Shown here piece by piece: positions 1 to 7,086 of a DNA stretch of 11,274 nt; position 1 is the stretch's first letter, and every line of letters begins with the position of its first letter. The position numbers and the translations under genes were made by a program. A model generated the notes under the pieces. It was not told the origin of the DNA and did not search any database. It was given only the letters and a program-made list of their open reading frames with translations. This DNA is from Leptospiraceae bacterium (GTDB taxonomy: Bacteria; Spirochaetota; Leptospiria; Turneriellales; Turneriellaceae), in the NCBI GenBank assembly GCA_016788945.1, contig JAEUSA010000187.1, positions 1 to 11,274 on the forward strand. Reading direction: 5' to 3'.

Positions 1-654
1 GGTATAGAAAAGGCTGTAAAGGTCACCGACCTGAGCCGCTATCTGAACTCCCCCATTATGCACCTGTCAAAAGGTTATAAGCAACGGGTCGGATTAGCCG
101 CTGCTCTGTTGCATGATCCGCAGGTGCTCATTCTCGACGAACCCACCTCAGGGCTTGACCCGAACCAGATTACCGAAATACGCCAGCTAATACGCGAGCT
201 ATCTAAAGAGAAGACAATTATTCTCAGCACGCACATACTAAAAGAAGTAGAAGACACCTGCGAGCGCGCGATCATCATTGCCGACGGCCGCATCGTACTC
301 GACGACAAACTGGAAAAGATCCAGCGCATGAAAGAAGGCCGCGAGGTGTGGGAGTTTGCCCTCAAGGGGAGACAATCCGGCGCACTCGATAAGATTCGCT
401 CGCTGACCGGGGCGGGAGAATCGGTGTCTGAAATTTCTGCAAACGATGTGGAAACGCGTTTTATCGCCGAGACCACAAGCGGTTTTAATGAGAAGTTGTT
501 CGCGCTCTGCGTGAGCGAAAAATGGACACTGCGCGAAATGTTCATGCAAAAACAAAGCATCGAAGATGTTTTCGCGCGACTGACCGGAGCGCAAGGACGC
601 AGCGAGGGCGCCGGGGGCAGGAATGTCCAACCGGCGACGATCAAGGCAAACTGA
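1..654 (+). CDS. gldA: GldA-like ABC transporter ATP-binding protein (5' truncated by the window)
   Basis: This is the ATPase subunit of an ABC-2 type transporter, which hydrolyses ATP in the cytoplasm to drive the permease encoded next. The frame is open from base 1, so 217 residues are visible and the Walker A part lies outside the window. Visible are the signature motif LSKGYKQR (visible residues 22-29), Walker B VLILDEP (42-48), the D-loop SGLDP (50-54) and the switch histidine in LSTHIL (H78). LSKGY in place of LSGGQ is typical of GldA/NatA-type ATPases. About 110 residues follow the nucleotide-binding core, a C-terminal extension common in this family. The stop is followed 10 bases later by the permease start. 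The gldA name rests on the motif flavour and on the GldF and GldG-like neighbours; the substrate is unknown and gliding motility is not implied. Confidence 0.93.
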   Translation, partial: GIEKAVKVTDLSRYLNSPIMHLSKGYKQRVGLAAALLHDPQVLILDEPTSGLDPNQITEIRQLIRELSKEKTIILSTHILKEVEDTCERAIIIADGRIVLDDKLEKIQRMKEGREVWEFALKGRQSGALDKIRSLTGAGESVSEISANDVETRFIAETTSGFNEKLFALCVSEKWTLREMFMQKQSIEDVFARLTGAQGRSEGAGGRNVQPATIKAN

Positions 655-655
655 C

Positions 656-659
656 GGAG
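656..659 (+). promoter_or_regulatory. Ribosome binding site that decides the permease start
   Basis: GGAG lies five bases before the ATG at 665. The in-frame ATG at 623 lies inside the ATPase gene and has no such site, so 665 is the better start. Confidence 0.7.
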
Positions 660-664
660 TAAAT

Positions 665-1417
665 ATGCAGAATATCCTGAGCAAATTTGATTTAGATTGG
701 AAAAATGTAAAGACGGTATTCCGCCGCGAACTGGCGAACTACTTTAATACGCCGATCGGCTACATCTTTCTGGGTATCTTCGTGGTGCTGGTAAACTTTC
801 TCTTCTTCTTTATCACGAAGTTCTTCGACCGCGGGTATGCACTGCAGGGCCTGTTTGACATGGTCAAACTCATCTATCTCGCCTTCATACCTGTTATCAC
901 CATGCGGTTATGGGCCGAAGAACGCCGCAGCGGCACGGTTGAACTGTTGCTGACGCTGCCGTTCAACGAGATGGAACTCATTTTGGGTAAATACTTTTCT
1001 GCCCTTGTGTTTTTGAGCCTTGCACTCGCCACGACACTTATGTTGCCGCTCATTGCACTGTTTGTTTCTTCACCCGATTTGATGGTCGTGTTCGGTTCAT
1101 ACCTCGGCGCGGTACTGTCGGGTTCGGCGTACATCGCGATGGGGCTCTATATTTCGTGGCTCACGCGCGATCAGATCACCGCGTTTTTGTTGAGCTTTTT
1201 GGCCTGCCTGTTCATCTACCTGTTAGGTTACCAGCCGGTACTGCAGTTTTTCGGGCCACTCAAAGAACTATTAGGATTTCTCTCGGTATCGTGGCATGCC
1301 GATTCGCTGGCAGCGGGCCTTCTCGACACGCGCGACCTACTCTATTATCTTTCTTTCTCCGCCTTGTTCATCTATCTGAACAAGGTCAGCATTGAAAACT
1401 TTCGCCGGGGTAACTGA
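665..1417 (+). CDS. gldF: GldF-like ABC-2 type permease
   Basis: Inner-membrane permease of the ABC system, 250 residues from the ATG at 665. The N-terminus carries the cytoplasmic element FRREL (19-23) followed by NYFNTPIGY (25-33), characteristic of GldF/NosY-type permeases. About six membrane segments can be picked out by hydrophobicity, the first near residues 31-50, the second near 64-82 and the last near the C-terminus. Between segments two and three is the ABC-2 motif around residues 79-98 (MRLWAEERRSGTVELLL), which contacts the ATPase in this family. Its stop overlaps the next start as TGATG, so the permease and the GldG-like partner are probably translationally coupled. An upstream start at 623 would add 14 residues overlapping the ATPase gene. 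The cargo cannot be read from sequence. Confidence 0.9.
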   Translation: MQNILSKFDLDWKNVKTVFRRELANYFNTPIGYIFLGIFVVLVNFLFFFITKFFDRGYALQGLFDMVKLIYLAFIPVITMRLWAEERRSGTVELLLTLPFNEMELILGKYFSALVFLSLALATTLMLPLIALFVSSPDLMVVFGSYLGAVLSGSAYIAMGLYISWLTRDQITAFLLSFLACLFIYLLGYQPVLQFFGPLKELLGFLSVSWHADSLAAGLLDTRDLLYYLSFSALFIYLNKVSIENFRRGN

Positions 1418-3075
1418 TGGAACAAATCAAGACATTTCTTGCTTCGCGCAGAGCGACAACGATTCTTTATGTACTGCTGTTTTTCGCCTTCAGCTATCTG
1501 AGTTATGGCGCCTACCTGCGCGTCGACCTGTCTTCGGCAGGTGCGCTTCGCATTAGCCGAACCACGAAAGACCTGCTGCGCAGTCTGCCTGAAAAAGCGA
1601 CGATCGAACTTTTCGTGTCCAACGACCTGCCCGACGAGGCAGTCCTCGTTGCGCGCAAAGCACGCGACTTCATTCAGGAATATGTCAACAGTTCGCGCGG
1701 CAAAGTGAAACTGGTCATTCTCGACCCCGACCATGACAAAGCCGCTCAGGCACGCGCTGGTGATTTACACATACAGCAGCTGAATCTCGCCGTCAGTGGT
1801 AGCAAAAAAGCACAGGCGCAGAGCATCTACTTTGGCCTCGCTATTTCGTACGGCACGAAAACCGAAACGGTCAACAACCTGATCGGCCTCTATGAGCAGC
1901 ACGACCTCGAAGCACAGTTGACGCAGAAGATCTTCCGCATGGTGAAACCCAACGAGAAAAAGATCGCGTTTCTCACCGGTCACGGCCAGTTCAACATGAA
2001 AAAAGAAGAGAATCCTACTTCGCTTTCGCTGTTTTCTGATCGCATGCATGCCGTGTACGGTGAAATGATGGAAGTCAATACCCTCACCGGCGATATTCCC
2101 GTCGAGGTTTCGACACTGATCATTGTACAACCGGGAAAACTCGAGCCGATTGAGCGTTTTCGTCTCGACCAGTTTATCATGCGCGGCGGCAATCTGATCA
2201 TTGCGGCGTCGGGCATGGATGTCAATTTCAGCCAGCAATTCATGGCAACGCAGGGTGCCCCAGACCTCGGCGATTTTCTCAAGCCCTATGGCATTGAACT
2301 GAATGCCGACATGATCCACGAAGGCAAACCGAACCACTTTGTGCCACTGGTACAGCGCGGCTTTAAAGCACCGTACCCGCCTTGGGTCGTAATCCACAAA
2401 GAAAACCTGAGTCAAGAGAACCTTGCTTCGAAAGGTAACAACGCGTTGATTCTGCCGTATACGAGCAGCATCAAAACAAATCCGGGTATCTTACCGCCCG
2501 GTGAAGGCGCCGGCAAATTCAAGGTGGATGTCATCGCGAAATCCACAGGCGATGCTTGGGCGCAGGCCAATTTCGTATTTCTCGATCCGAATAAAATGGA
2601 AGAGATGATGGCGGCTCCGAAGCAGAATAGCGGCACGTACAATCTCGCGGTAATGGTTCAGGGCAAGTTTCCGAGTCAGTACGCGAATAATCCGCCACCG
2701 AAAGAAGCACCGAAGACATGGCTCAAAGCCGCCGAAAAAGATTCGCGCATTTTGGTGATCGGCTCGCCTTACATGCTCAGCAACCTGATGTATATGCTGA
2801 GCGGCATGGTGGGCGCAATCGATATGATGGCCGGAAAGGCACTGCTGCTCGAAGAGAACTTCAAGCTGGTTCTGCCCGCGATCGATCTGATGAACGGTAA
2901 CGAAGAGCTGCTCGAGTTGCGCAAGAAAGCCAACCCGCGCATCAAAACACGCCTCGTTTCCGATGGCGAGCGCAAAATCTATACCATGCTTGCCTTTGCA
3001 GTTCCGCTGTTAGCGATTCTGGCGCTCGGTGTGTGGCGCCTGTCACGCCGTAAGAATCTGGCGAAGGCCGCCTGA
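1417..3075 (+). CDS. gldG: GldG-like ABC transporter auxiliary protein
   Basis: 552 residues with an N-terminal membrane anchor (about 15-33), a large region expected in the periplasm, and a second membrane segment near the C-terminus (about 524-541) followed by a basic tail. This is the topology of GldG and the ABC_transp_aux family (PF09822). The soluble part includes FLTGHGQ (185-191) and later LIIVQPG and FIMRGGNLII, matching the Rossmann/glutamine amidotransferase-like core of these proteins; no catalytic triad is evident. The start shares bases with the permease stop. In Bacteroidota GldG works with GldA and GldF; in other phyla the role is not established. It is likely the periplasmic partner that receives or modulates whatever the permease handles. 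Confidence 0.87.
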   Translation: MEQIKTFLASRRATTILYVLLFFAFSYLSYGAYLRVDLSSAGALRISRTTKDLLRSLPEKATIELFVSNDLPDEAVLVARKARDFIQEYVNSSRGKVKLVILDPDHDKAAQARAGDLHIQQLNLAVSGSKKAQAQSIYFGLAISYGTKTETVNNLIGLYEQHDLEAQLTQKIFRMVKPNEKKIAFLTGHGQFNMKKEENPTSLSLFSDRMHAVYGEMMEVNTLTGDIPVEVSTLIIVQPGKLEPIERFRLDQFIMRGGNLIIAASGMDVNFSQQFMATQGAPDLGDFLKPYGIELNADMIHEGKPNHFVPLVQRGFKAPYPPWVVIHKENLSQENLASKGNNALILPYTSSIKTNPGILPPGEGAGKFKVDVIAKSTGDAWAQANFVFLDPNKMEEMMAAPKQNSGTYNLAVMVQGKFPSQYANNPPPKEAPKTWLKAAEKDSRILVIGSPYMLSNLMYMLSGMVGAIDMMAGKALLLEENFKLVLPAIDLMNGNEELLELRKKANPRIKTRLVSDGERKIYTMLAFAVPLLAILALGVWRLSRRKNLAKAA

Positions 3076-3083
3076 GGTACATT

Positions 3084-4034
3084 ATGACGACTGAACGTAA
3101 AAATACCATTCTCGCCGGCATCACTGGTGCCGTGTTTCTGCTCGCCTTTCTCGTCAATGATCCGTTTCTGTTGTTTGAAAGCAGCTATGAAAAATCCAAA
3201 CCGCTGATTTCTTCGAAAGCCGACCGGGTCAAGCGCGTGACGGTACAGGACGGCGCAAATAAACGCATCTTCACCCGCACCACCGAAGGCTGGTCGCTGG
3301 AAATTCCGGGCAATGCAATGGGCGTACAGCGGGCAGATACGGGCAAAGTTGAGACGGGCCTTAAGAACCTGTTTGAAGCACGCCGCTATCAAGAAGTTTC
3401 GTCCAATAAAGAAAAGCAGGGTGAATACGAAGTGCGTGATCAGGATTACCAGATTCTGCTCGAAGGCGAGAACGGCGCCAAAATTGCCCACCTTGTGCTT
3501 GGTAAGTTTTCCGGCTCCGGCAATGCAAGCTTTGTCAGGCTGGGCGACGAAACTTCGGTATTCGCGGTCAAAGGTTTCCTGCGCGGCGACTGGAACCAGG
3601 ACGTCGACCAGTACCGCGACCGCGCGATTCTGCGCATCGCCAAAGAAAACATCAAAGAAATTTTTGTGACGGGCAAAAACACGTTCACGCTGCGCGCCGA
3701 TGCCAAAGGTATTCTGACGCTTGATCCCGCGCGCGCGACCGACAAGAACCGCATCGCCACCTACACGGCAGATCTGACCGACCTGAACGGCGTACGTTTC
3801 TACAAAGATGCACAAATGCCGCCGGCATACGGTAAGATCAAAGTAGTGCTCAATGGCAACATTGCGCGCGAAATTGAATTCTTCGGACCAACCAAAGATC
3901 AGGAATTCGTGGCACGCGGCAGCGATGCGGCCGCACCGCTCACTGTGCCGAAAAGCAAAGTCGAGGCGCTGTTCCCGCGCGCCGACGATCTCGCTGACAA
4001 GGGTGGCATGCCGCAGCTTGTCCCCAACAAATAA
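3084..4034 (+). CDS. DUF4340 domain protein, membrane-anchored
   Basis: 316 residues, resembling the DUF4340 family that commonly follows GldG-like genes. There is one N-terminal membrane segment (about 10-26) and no lipobox cysteine, so the protein is probably anchored in the inner membrane with its bulk outside. After the anchor comes the usual opening of the family, a stretch where residues are predicted to form beta strands (RVKRVTVQ, then RTTEGWSLE near residues 65-73), followed by two similar-looking blocks, as in DUF4340 repeats. The ribosome site GAGG (3074-3077) overlaps the GldG stop codon and is spaced six bases from the ATG, indicating one operon. The biochemical role of the family is unknown; association with the ABC complex is inferred from neighbourhood. 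Confidence 0.82.
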   Translation: MTTERKNTILAGITGAVFLLAFLVNDPFLLFESSYEKSKPLISSKADRVKRVTVQDGANKRIFTRTTEGWSLEIPGNAMGVQRADTGKVETGLKNLFEARRYQEVSSNKEKQGEYEVRDQDYQILLEGENGAKIAHLVLGKFSGSGNASFVRLGDETSVFAVKGFLRGDWNQDVDQYRDRAILRIAKENIKEIFVTGKNTFTLRADAKGILTLDPARATDKNRIATYTADLTDLNGVRFYKDAQMPPAYGKIKVVLNGNIAREIEFFGPTKDQEFVARGSDAAAPLTVPKSKVEALFPRADDLADKGGMPQLVPNK

Positions 4035-4039
4035 AAGGA
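4035..4039 (+). promoter_or_regulatory. Ribosome binding site supporting a TTG start
   Basis: AAGGA sits directly after the DUF4340 stop and four bases before the TTG at 4044. It supports the rare start codon, which also gives a complete lipoprotein-type signal peptide. Confidence 0.65.
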
Positions 4040-4043
4040 AAAT

Positions 4044-4829
4044 TTGAAGCAGCGTACCACCTATCTACTTTCGGCGGGCGCTGCATTTTTATCGTTGATC
4101 TCTGTTGCATGCGGGCGTGGCCATGCGTATGCCGAAGAAGGTTTAGCGCGCATGGAACAGGGTAAACATACCTCGGCGCTGGAACTCTTTGACCGCGCGC
4201 TGCGTTCAAACGCGCAAGAACCCCTCGCACTCTACGGCAAAGGCATGTTGCTGGCCGAAGAACCGATTACCGAGCAGATTGCTCTCTCGATGCTGCAACA
4301 GGCCGTGCAGCAGACCGATCTCAAAGAAAAACACCGGGTGCGCGCGCATTTGCGTATCGCTGAAATTTATGCGCGCCGCAAAGATAAGGACGAGGCTCTG
4401 CAGAGCCTCTCCAAGGTATCAGGCACCGCGCGTACCGTGGGCGGTGACACGGTGCGCAAGGTAGCGGAAATCTATCTGCAATTGAAAGAAAAAGACCGCG
4501 CTCGCGAGTCCATCACCGCGTTTCTCGATACGCATCCGCAAGATGAAGAAACCGAGTATTTTCTGCTGCGGCTCTATGTTGTCGAATTTAAGGATATAAA
4601 GTCGGGGCACCGGCTTTGCCAGAAAGTCGATTGGCAAAAAAGCCAGTCGCCGCGGTATTTATTAAATTGTACCCGGGTAAGTGCCGCCAGCGGCGATTTT
4701 GCGACGGCACAGAAGCTGGTCGACCTGTACGTAAAACGCGCGGGTAACCCGCCCAAAGAGGTAAATGACCTACGCGAAGCCATCGGCAGAAAGCGCGGCA
4801 AGTTTGAACCCGTTGCCACGGATTTCTGA
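4044..4829 (+). CDS. TPR-repeat lipoprotein, TTG start
   Basis: 261 residues. The N-terminus MKQR plus a hydrophobic stretch (7-22) ending at SVAC with Cys23 looks like a signal peptide II. The -3 residue is serine rather than leucine, a loose lipobox of the kind accepted in spirochaetes, so lipidation is likely but not certain. The mature part is helical with tetratricopeptide-like pairs: one near 27-55 (AEEGLARMEQGKHTSALELF), one near 100-120 (RIAEIYARRKDKDEALQSL), and one near 137-160 (KVAEIYLQLKEKDRARESI). Such repeats usually bind partner proteins. The gene lies nine bases after the DUF4340 gene and its 3' end overlaps the next gene by 65 bases. It probably acts as a periplasm-facing scaffold for the ABC/GldG complex; this role is inferred. 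Confidence 0.82.
   Translation: MKQRTTYLLSAGAAFLSLISVACGRGHAYAEEGLARMEQGKHTSALELFDRALRSNAQEPLALYGKGMLLAEEPITEQIALSMLQQAVQQTDLKEKHRVRAHLRIAEIYARRKDKDEALQSLSKVSGTARTVGGDTVRKVAEIYLQLKEKDRARESITAFLDTHPQDEETEYFLLRLYVVEFKDIKSGHRLCQKVDWQKSQSPRYLLNCTRVSAASGDFATAQKLVDLYVKRAGNPPKEVNDLREAIGRKRGKFEPVATDF
4758..4761 (+). promoter_or_regulatory. Ribosome binding site inside the TPR gene for the TonB-like gene
   Basis: GAGG, extended by A residues to its left, precedes the ATG at 4765 by only three bases. The spacing is short, so initiation may be weak or depend on ribosomes translating the TPR gene. TTG codons at 4804 and 4813 are alternative in-frame starts with weaker sites. Confidence 0.45.
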
Positions 4830-5685
4830 AGCAGCTTTTTCGCGGTTTCTCACCGCGATACTGTCGATTTGTATCCTCTCGCTGTTATTCTTAGAAATCG
4901 ACCTGAAAGGTCTGTTATTTGGTACGCGCAATGAGGCGGGCGCTGATGATAGAATTATCCGCGCGCTGCTCGAAAATGCGGCGCCGGTTAAAGCCAAACC
5001 GCGCAACACGGTAAAATTTCTCTCCGATAAAGACTCTGAGGCGCAAGGCCAAATTACCAAAGAAAAGGGATTCGAGTCGATTTCAACGGATTATGTTTTC
5101 GCTACGGGGCAGCGCGAACCGCTGCGCGCCCGTATCGTCTCTGCGCGCAAATATGCCAAAGTGCTGACTTCAGAAGAGGGCCGGCAGCGCATAGCCGCCG
5201 CTCCAGAAAAGCAGGAGCAACCGGCAATGGCGGCAGACCGGCTGCGCATACCCGCGTATTACCGCTTTCGCCATGATTTCGCCTTATCTTGGGATTACGC
5301 CGGGCGCCCGGCAATACCGACAGCGCGTTATCAGCACTACTCGTATTTTCGCTCGATGATCAACAAGATACAGAGCGTATGGGCACCTCCGGGGGGCGAC
5401 CCCTACCCGACCTTCGGCGATTCATACCACCGAATGAACTACGCGGCGGGCTATACGCGTTTCTCGACTTTTCCGAGTCAAGATATCTATATCCAATTTT
5501 TGCTCGATGAACAGGGCATCGTGCGTGATGCCAAACTGGTCTCGTCATTAGGTTACCAATCTCTGGATAAATCGTGTATTGAGGCCCTGTATGCAGCGCA
5601 CGATTTCGGCCCGCCGCCGAAAGAACTGCTTGATGGCAACGGTATTCTGATCATTCCGTTTATTTTTAGAATTATTGTCCGCTGA
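4765..5685 (+). CDS. TonB C-terminal domain-like protein
   Basis: 306 residues from the ATG. A single membrane segment (about 28-43) is followed by a charged, partly disordered linker (about 50-180) and a C-terminal domain (about 194-306). That domain has the TonB-family pattern: YFRSMINKIQSVW, then a strand IYIQFLLDEQGIV, then SLDKSCIEALYAA, and a final hydrophobic strand ending FIFRIIVR. TonB-type proteins span the periplasm and pass force or act as envelope linkers; no exbB or exbD gene is adjacent and the linker is not strongly proline-rich, so energy coupling is unproven. The start overlaps the TPR gene by 65 bases and could instead be the TTG at 4804, which keeps the membrane segment. 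It is the last gene of the operon, followed by the hairpin repeats. Confidence 0.75.
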   Translation: MTYAKPSAESAASLNPLPRISEAAFSRFLTAILSICILSLLFLEIDLKGLLFGTRNEAGADDRIIRALLENAAPVKAKPRNTVKFLSDKDSEAQGQITKEKGFESISTDYVFATGQREPLRARIVSARKYAKVLTSEEGRQRIAAAPEKQEQPAMAADRLRIPAYYRFRHDFALSWDYAGRPAIPTARYQHYSYFRSMINKIQSVWAPPGGDPYPTFGDSYHRMNYAAGYTRFSTFPSQDIYIQFLLDEQGIVRDAKLVSSLGYQSLDKSCIEALYAAHDFGPPPKELLDGNGILIIPFIFRIIVR

Positions 5686-5701
5686 CTGCAGGTCATAAGA
5701 A

Positions 5702-5750
5702 AAATCTGCCGGCGCGAAGCCGCCTACGCAGATCTGCCAAGTGACAGGAT
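5702..5750. repeat. Intergenic 49-bp repeat, copy 1
   Basis: First of two direct copies 59 bases apart, matching the second at 43 of 49 positions by direct alignment. It can form a branched hairpin: outer arms ATCTGC (5704-5709) and GCAGAT (5728-5733), with an inner hairpin CGGC/GCCG (5710-5713 with 5719-5722) around loop GCGAA. The outer stem is shorter than in copy 2 because of an A-C mismatch beyond the sixth pair. The conserved tail GTGACAGGAT lies 3' of the stem in both copies. Confidence 0.85.
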
Positions 5751-5757
5751 GTCATAC

Positions 5758-5797
5758 GGCAAATCTGCCGGCACGATGCCGTCTGAGCAGATTTGCC
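5758..5797. terminator. Long branched hairpin, possible bidirectional terminator
   Basis: GGCAAATCTGC (5758-5768) pairs perfectly with GCAGATTTGCC (5787-5797), an 11-bp outer stem. Inside it, CGGCA (5769-5773) pairs with TGCCG (5777-5781) around a CGA loop, and TCTGA is left unpaired. Its place between convergent genes fits a shared transcription end or 3' protective structure. There is no clear T-tract on either strand, so intrinsic termination is not certain. Confidence 0.5.
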
Positions 5798-5809
5798 AAG
5801 TGACAGGAT
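5761..5809. repeat. Intergenic 49-bp repeat, copy 2
   Basis: Second copy, with differences at positions 13, 17, 22, 25, 26 and 33 of the unit. Two of the changes improve pairing: the inner stem gains an A-T pair and the outer stem loses the A-C mismatch of copy 1. It lies between two convergent genes and ends eight bases before the transketolase stop codon. Confidence 0.85.
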
Positions 5810-5816
5810 TTCTACC

Positions 5817-6686
5817 TCAGGCAGACAGTTCGCTGATTGCGAGATCGCGGTCTTTCTGGTTTGGCGGAGAACCATGCCAATCGGGATTATTCTCCATGAA
5901 CGACACGCCTTTGCCGAGCACCGTTTTGAACAGAATCATTTTGGGTGCGCCTTCGTCTTTGAGCGACCAGTCGAATGCATCGGCAATCGCGGTAAAGTTG
6001 TGTCCGTCGGCGACGCGCACTTTCCAGCCGAAGCCCGTGAACTTCTGATCGAGCGGTTCAATACCCATCACCTTTTCGACCTTGCCGTCGATCTGGATGT
6101 TGTTAAAATCCAGAAACGGATGTATATTGGTGAGCTTGTTGTGCGCCGCTGCCATAGCGGCTTCCCAAGTCATGCCTTCTTGGCATTCGCCGTCAGACAT
6201 ACCGAGAAATACCCGCGCCGGGCTCTTTTGTAATCTCAACCCCAAGGCGAGGCCACTCGCATTGGCAAGGCCCTGCCCCAGCGAGCCACTCGAATTATCA
6301 ACCTCGGGCAGATACTTTGTCGAAGGATGCCCCTGCAACCGGGAGCCCAAGCGGCGAAAGGTCGCCAGCTCCGCTTCGCTAATTTGCCCGCGCACTGCCA
6401 TCGAGCTGTAGCGTACTGCGCAGACATGGCCATTGCTGATCAGCAGCCGATCGCGGTTTTCGCCGTCAAGTTTGAGGACTTTAAAGTACAGATATGCATA
6501 GATGTCGGCGAGGCCCAACGGCCCCCCTGGATGGCCCGAGTTGGCGCGGAATACCATTTCAATCGCATTCTGCCTGATGCGGTTTGCCACAAAGCGCAGA
6601 TCGTCTTCGCTCACCTGAGCGGCACTTTTGGCTGCAATTTCATTGAGGCGGCGTTTCTGCGCCTCGTCGCCAACGATAAATTCCAT
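5817..6686 (-). CDS. tktN: Transketolase, N-terminal (thiamine diphosphate-binding) subunit
   Basis: 289 residues covering only the first domain of transketolase, which moves two-carbon units between sugar phosphates in the pentose phosphate pathway. Motifs in order: NSGHPGGPLGL (about 49-59), SNGH, GHPSTKY, SSGSLGQGLA, then the cofactor and magnesium motif SDGECQEG followed by NNIQIDG, and finally KTVLGKGVSFMENN with DWHG near the end. The first residue of the usual GDGE is serine here, which leaves the metal-binding Asp intact. Full-length enzymes are about 650 residues; in split enzymes a C-terminal subunit supplies the pyrimidine-binding part. That partner is not next to this gene: one side is a convergent gene, the other two membrane-associated proteins. 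The ribosome site AGGAG (6696-6700) is well placed, nine bases before the ATG, and the gene follows its upstream neighbour by 19 bases. Confidence 0.92.
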   Translation of the reverse strand: MEFIVGDEAQKRRLNEIAAKSAAQVSEDDLRFVANRIRQNAIEMVFRANSGHPGGPLGLADIYAYLYFKVLKLDGENRDRLLISNGHVCAVRYSSMAVRGQISEAELATFRRLGSRLQGHPSTKYLPEVDNSSGSLGQGLANASGLALGLRLQKSPARVFLGMSDGECQEGMTWEAAMAAAHNKLTNIHPFLDFNNIQIDGKVEKVMGIEPLDQKFTGFGWKVRVADGHNFTAIADAFDWSLKDEGAPKMILFKTVLGKGVSFMENNPDWHGSPPNQKDRDLAISELSA

Positions 6687-6705
6687 GTGAATATGCTCCT
6701 GACAG

Positions 6706-7086
6706 CTAACTGTGAAAAATTACCAAACCCGACAAATAAGTCAGCGTGTAACCCGGTAAAAAGATGCGGTGCAGCGCGATATGCAGTTGGCGACGGCGCC
6801 TGATTCCGGTAATGAGCATGGCAATCATAACAAGCGCCATCAGCGTCGCAAACGTGCGGTGCGCCGTTACCACCCAAAATGCATAATTGGCCGGCATTTC
6901 GACGCCGCGCAGTCGCACGGCATAAATCAAATAGACGCTACTCAGTAGATTGAACACTACGCCCAACACAGCCAGCAGGCGGTGCAGACGGTTATTTGTC
7001 TTGCGCACGGCATAAGCGCCGTAAAATAACAACAGGGAAATCCCCATGCCCCAGACGAGGGCCGTGTAAGGATGCAGCGAAACCAC
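6706..7086 (-). CDS. Small four-helix membrane protein with His-Arg motifs (unknown)
   Basis: 126 residues from a GTG start that overlaps the upstream stop by one base (TAGTG on the minus strand), indicating translational coupling. Four membrane segments are visible, near 8-27, 36-57, 76-95 and 106-124. Three of them begin with a His-Arg pair: H35-R36, H76-R77 and H106-R107. H5, H102 and H125 are further histidines near the membrane ends. Histidines placed like this can ligate heme or metal, as in small cytochrome b-like or DUF420/DUF2306-type membrane proteins, but no family could be assigned with confidence. An internal ATG at 7047 would shorten it by 13 residues and cut into the first helix, so GTG is preferred despite a weak ribosome site. 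Confidence 0.72.
   Translation of the reverse strand: MVSLHPYTALVWGMGISLLLFYGAYAVRKTNNRLHRLLAVLGVVFNLLSSVYLIYAVRLRGVEMPANYAFWVVTAHRTFATLMALVMIAMLITGIRRRRQLHIALHRIFLPGYTLTYLSGLVIFHS

Noticed and set aside
75..644. 189-aa minus-strand open frame
   Set aside because: It is a shadow of the ABC ATPase, whose signature and Walker B motifs are unmistakable.
623..664. Upstream ATG for the permease at 623
   Set aside because: It has no ribosome site and overlaps the ATPase gene; the ATG at 665 has GGAG at good spacing and gives the family's usual N-terminus.
1765..2415. 216-aa minus-strand open frame
   Set aside because: It is entirely opposite the GldG-like gene, whose domains and topology are clear.
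2979..3815. 278-aa open frame on the minus strand across the GldG/DUF4340 junction
   Set aside because: It lies opposite two well-supported genes, spans their boundary, has low-complexity composition and no recognisable motif.
5702..5809. CRISPR array
   Set aside because: There are only two repeat copies, they differ at six positions, the spacer-like gap is 10 bases, and no cas gene is present.
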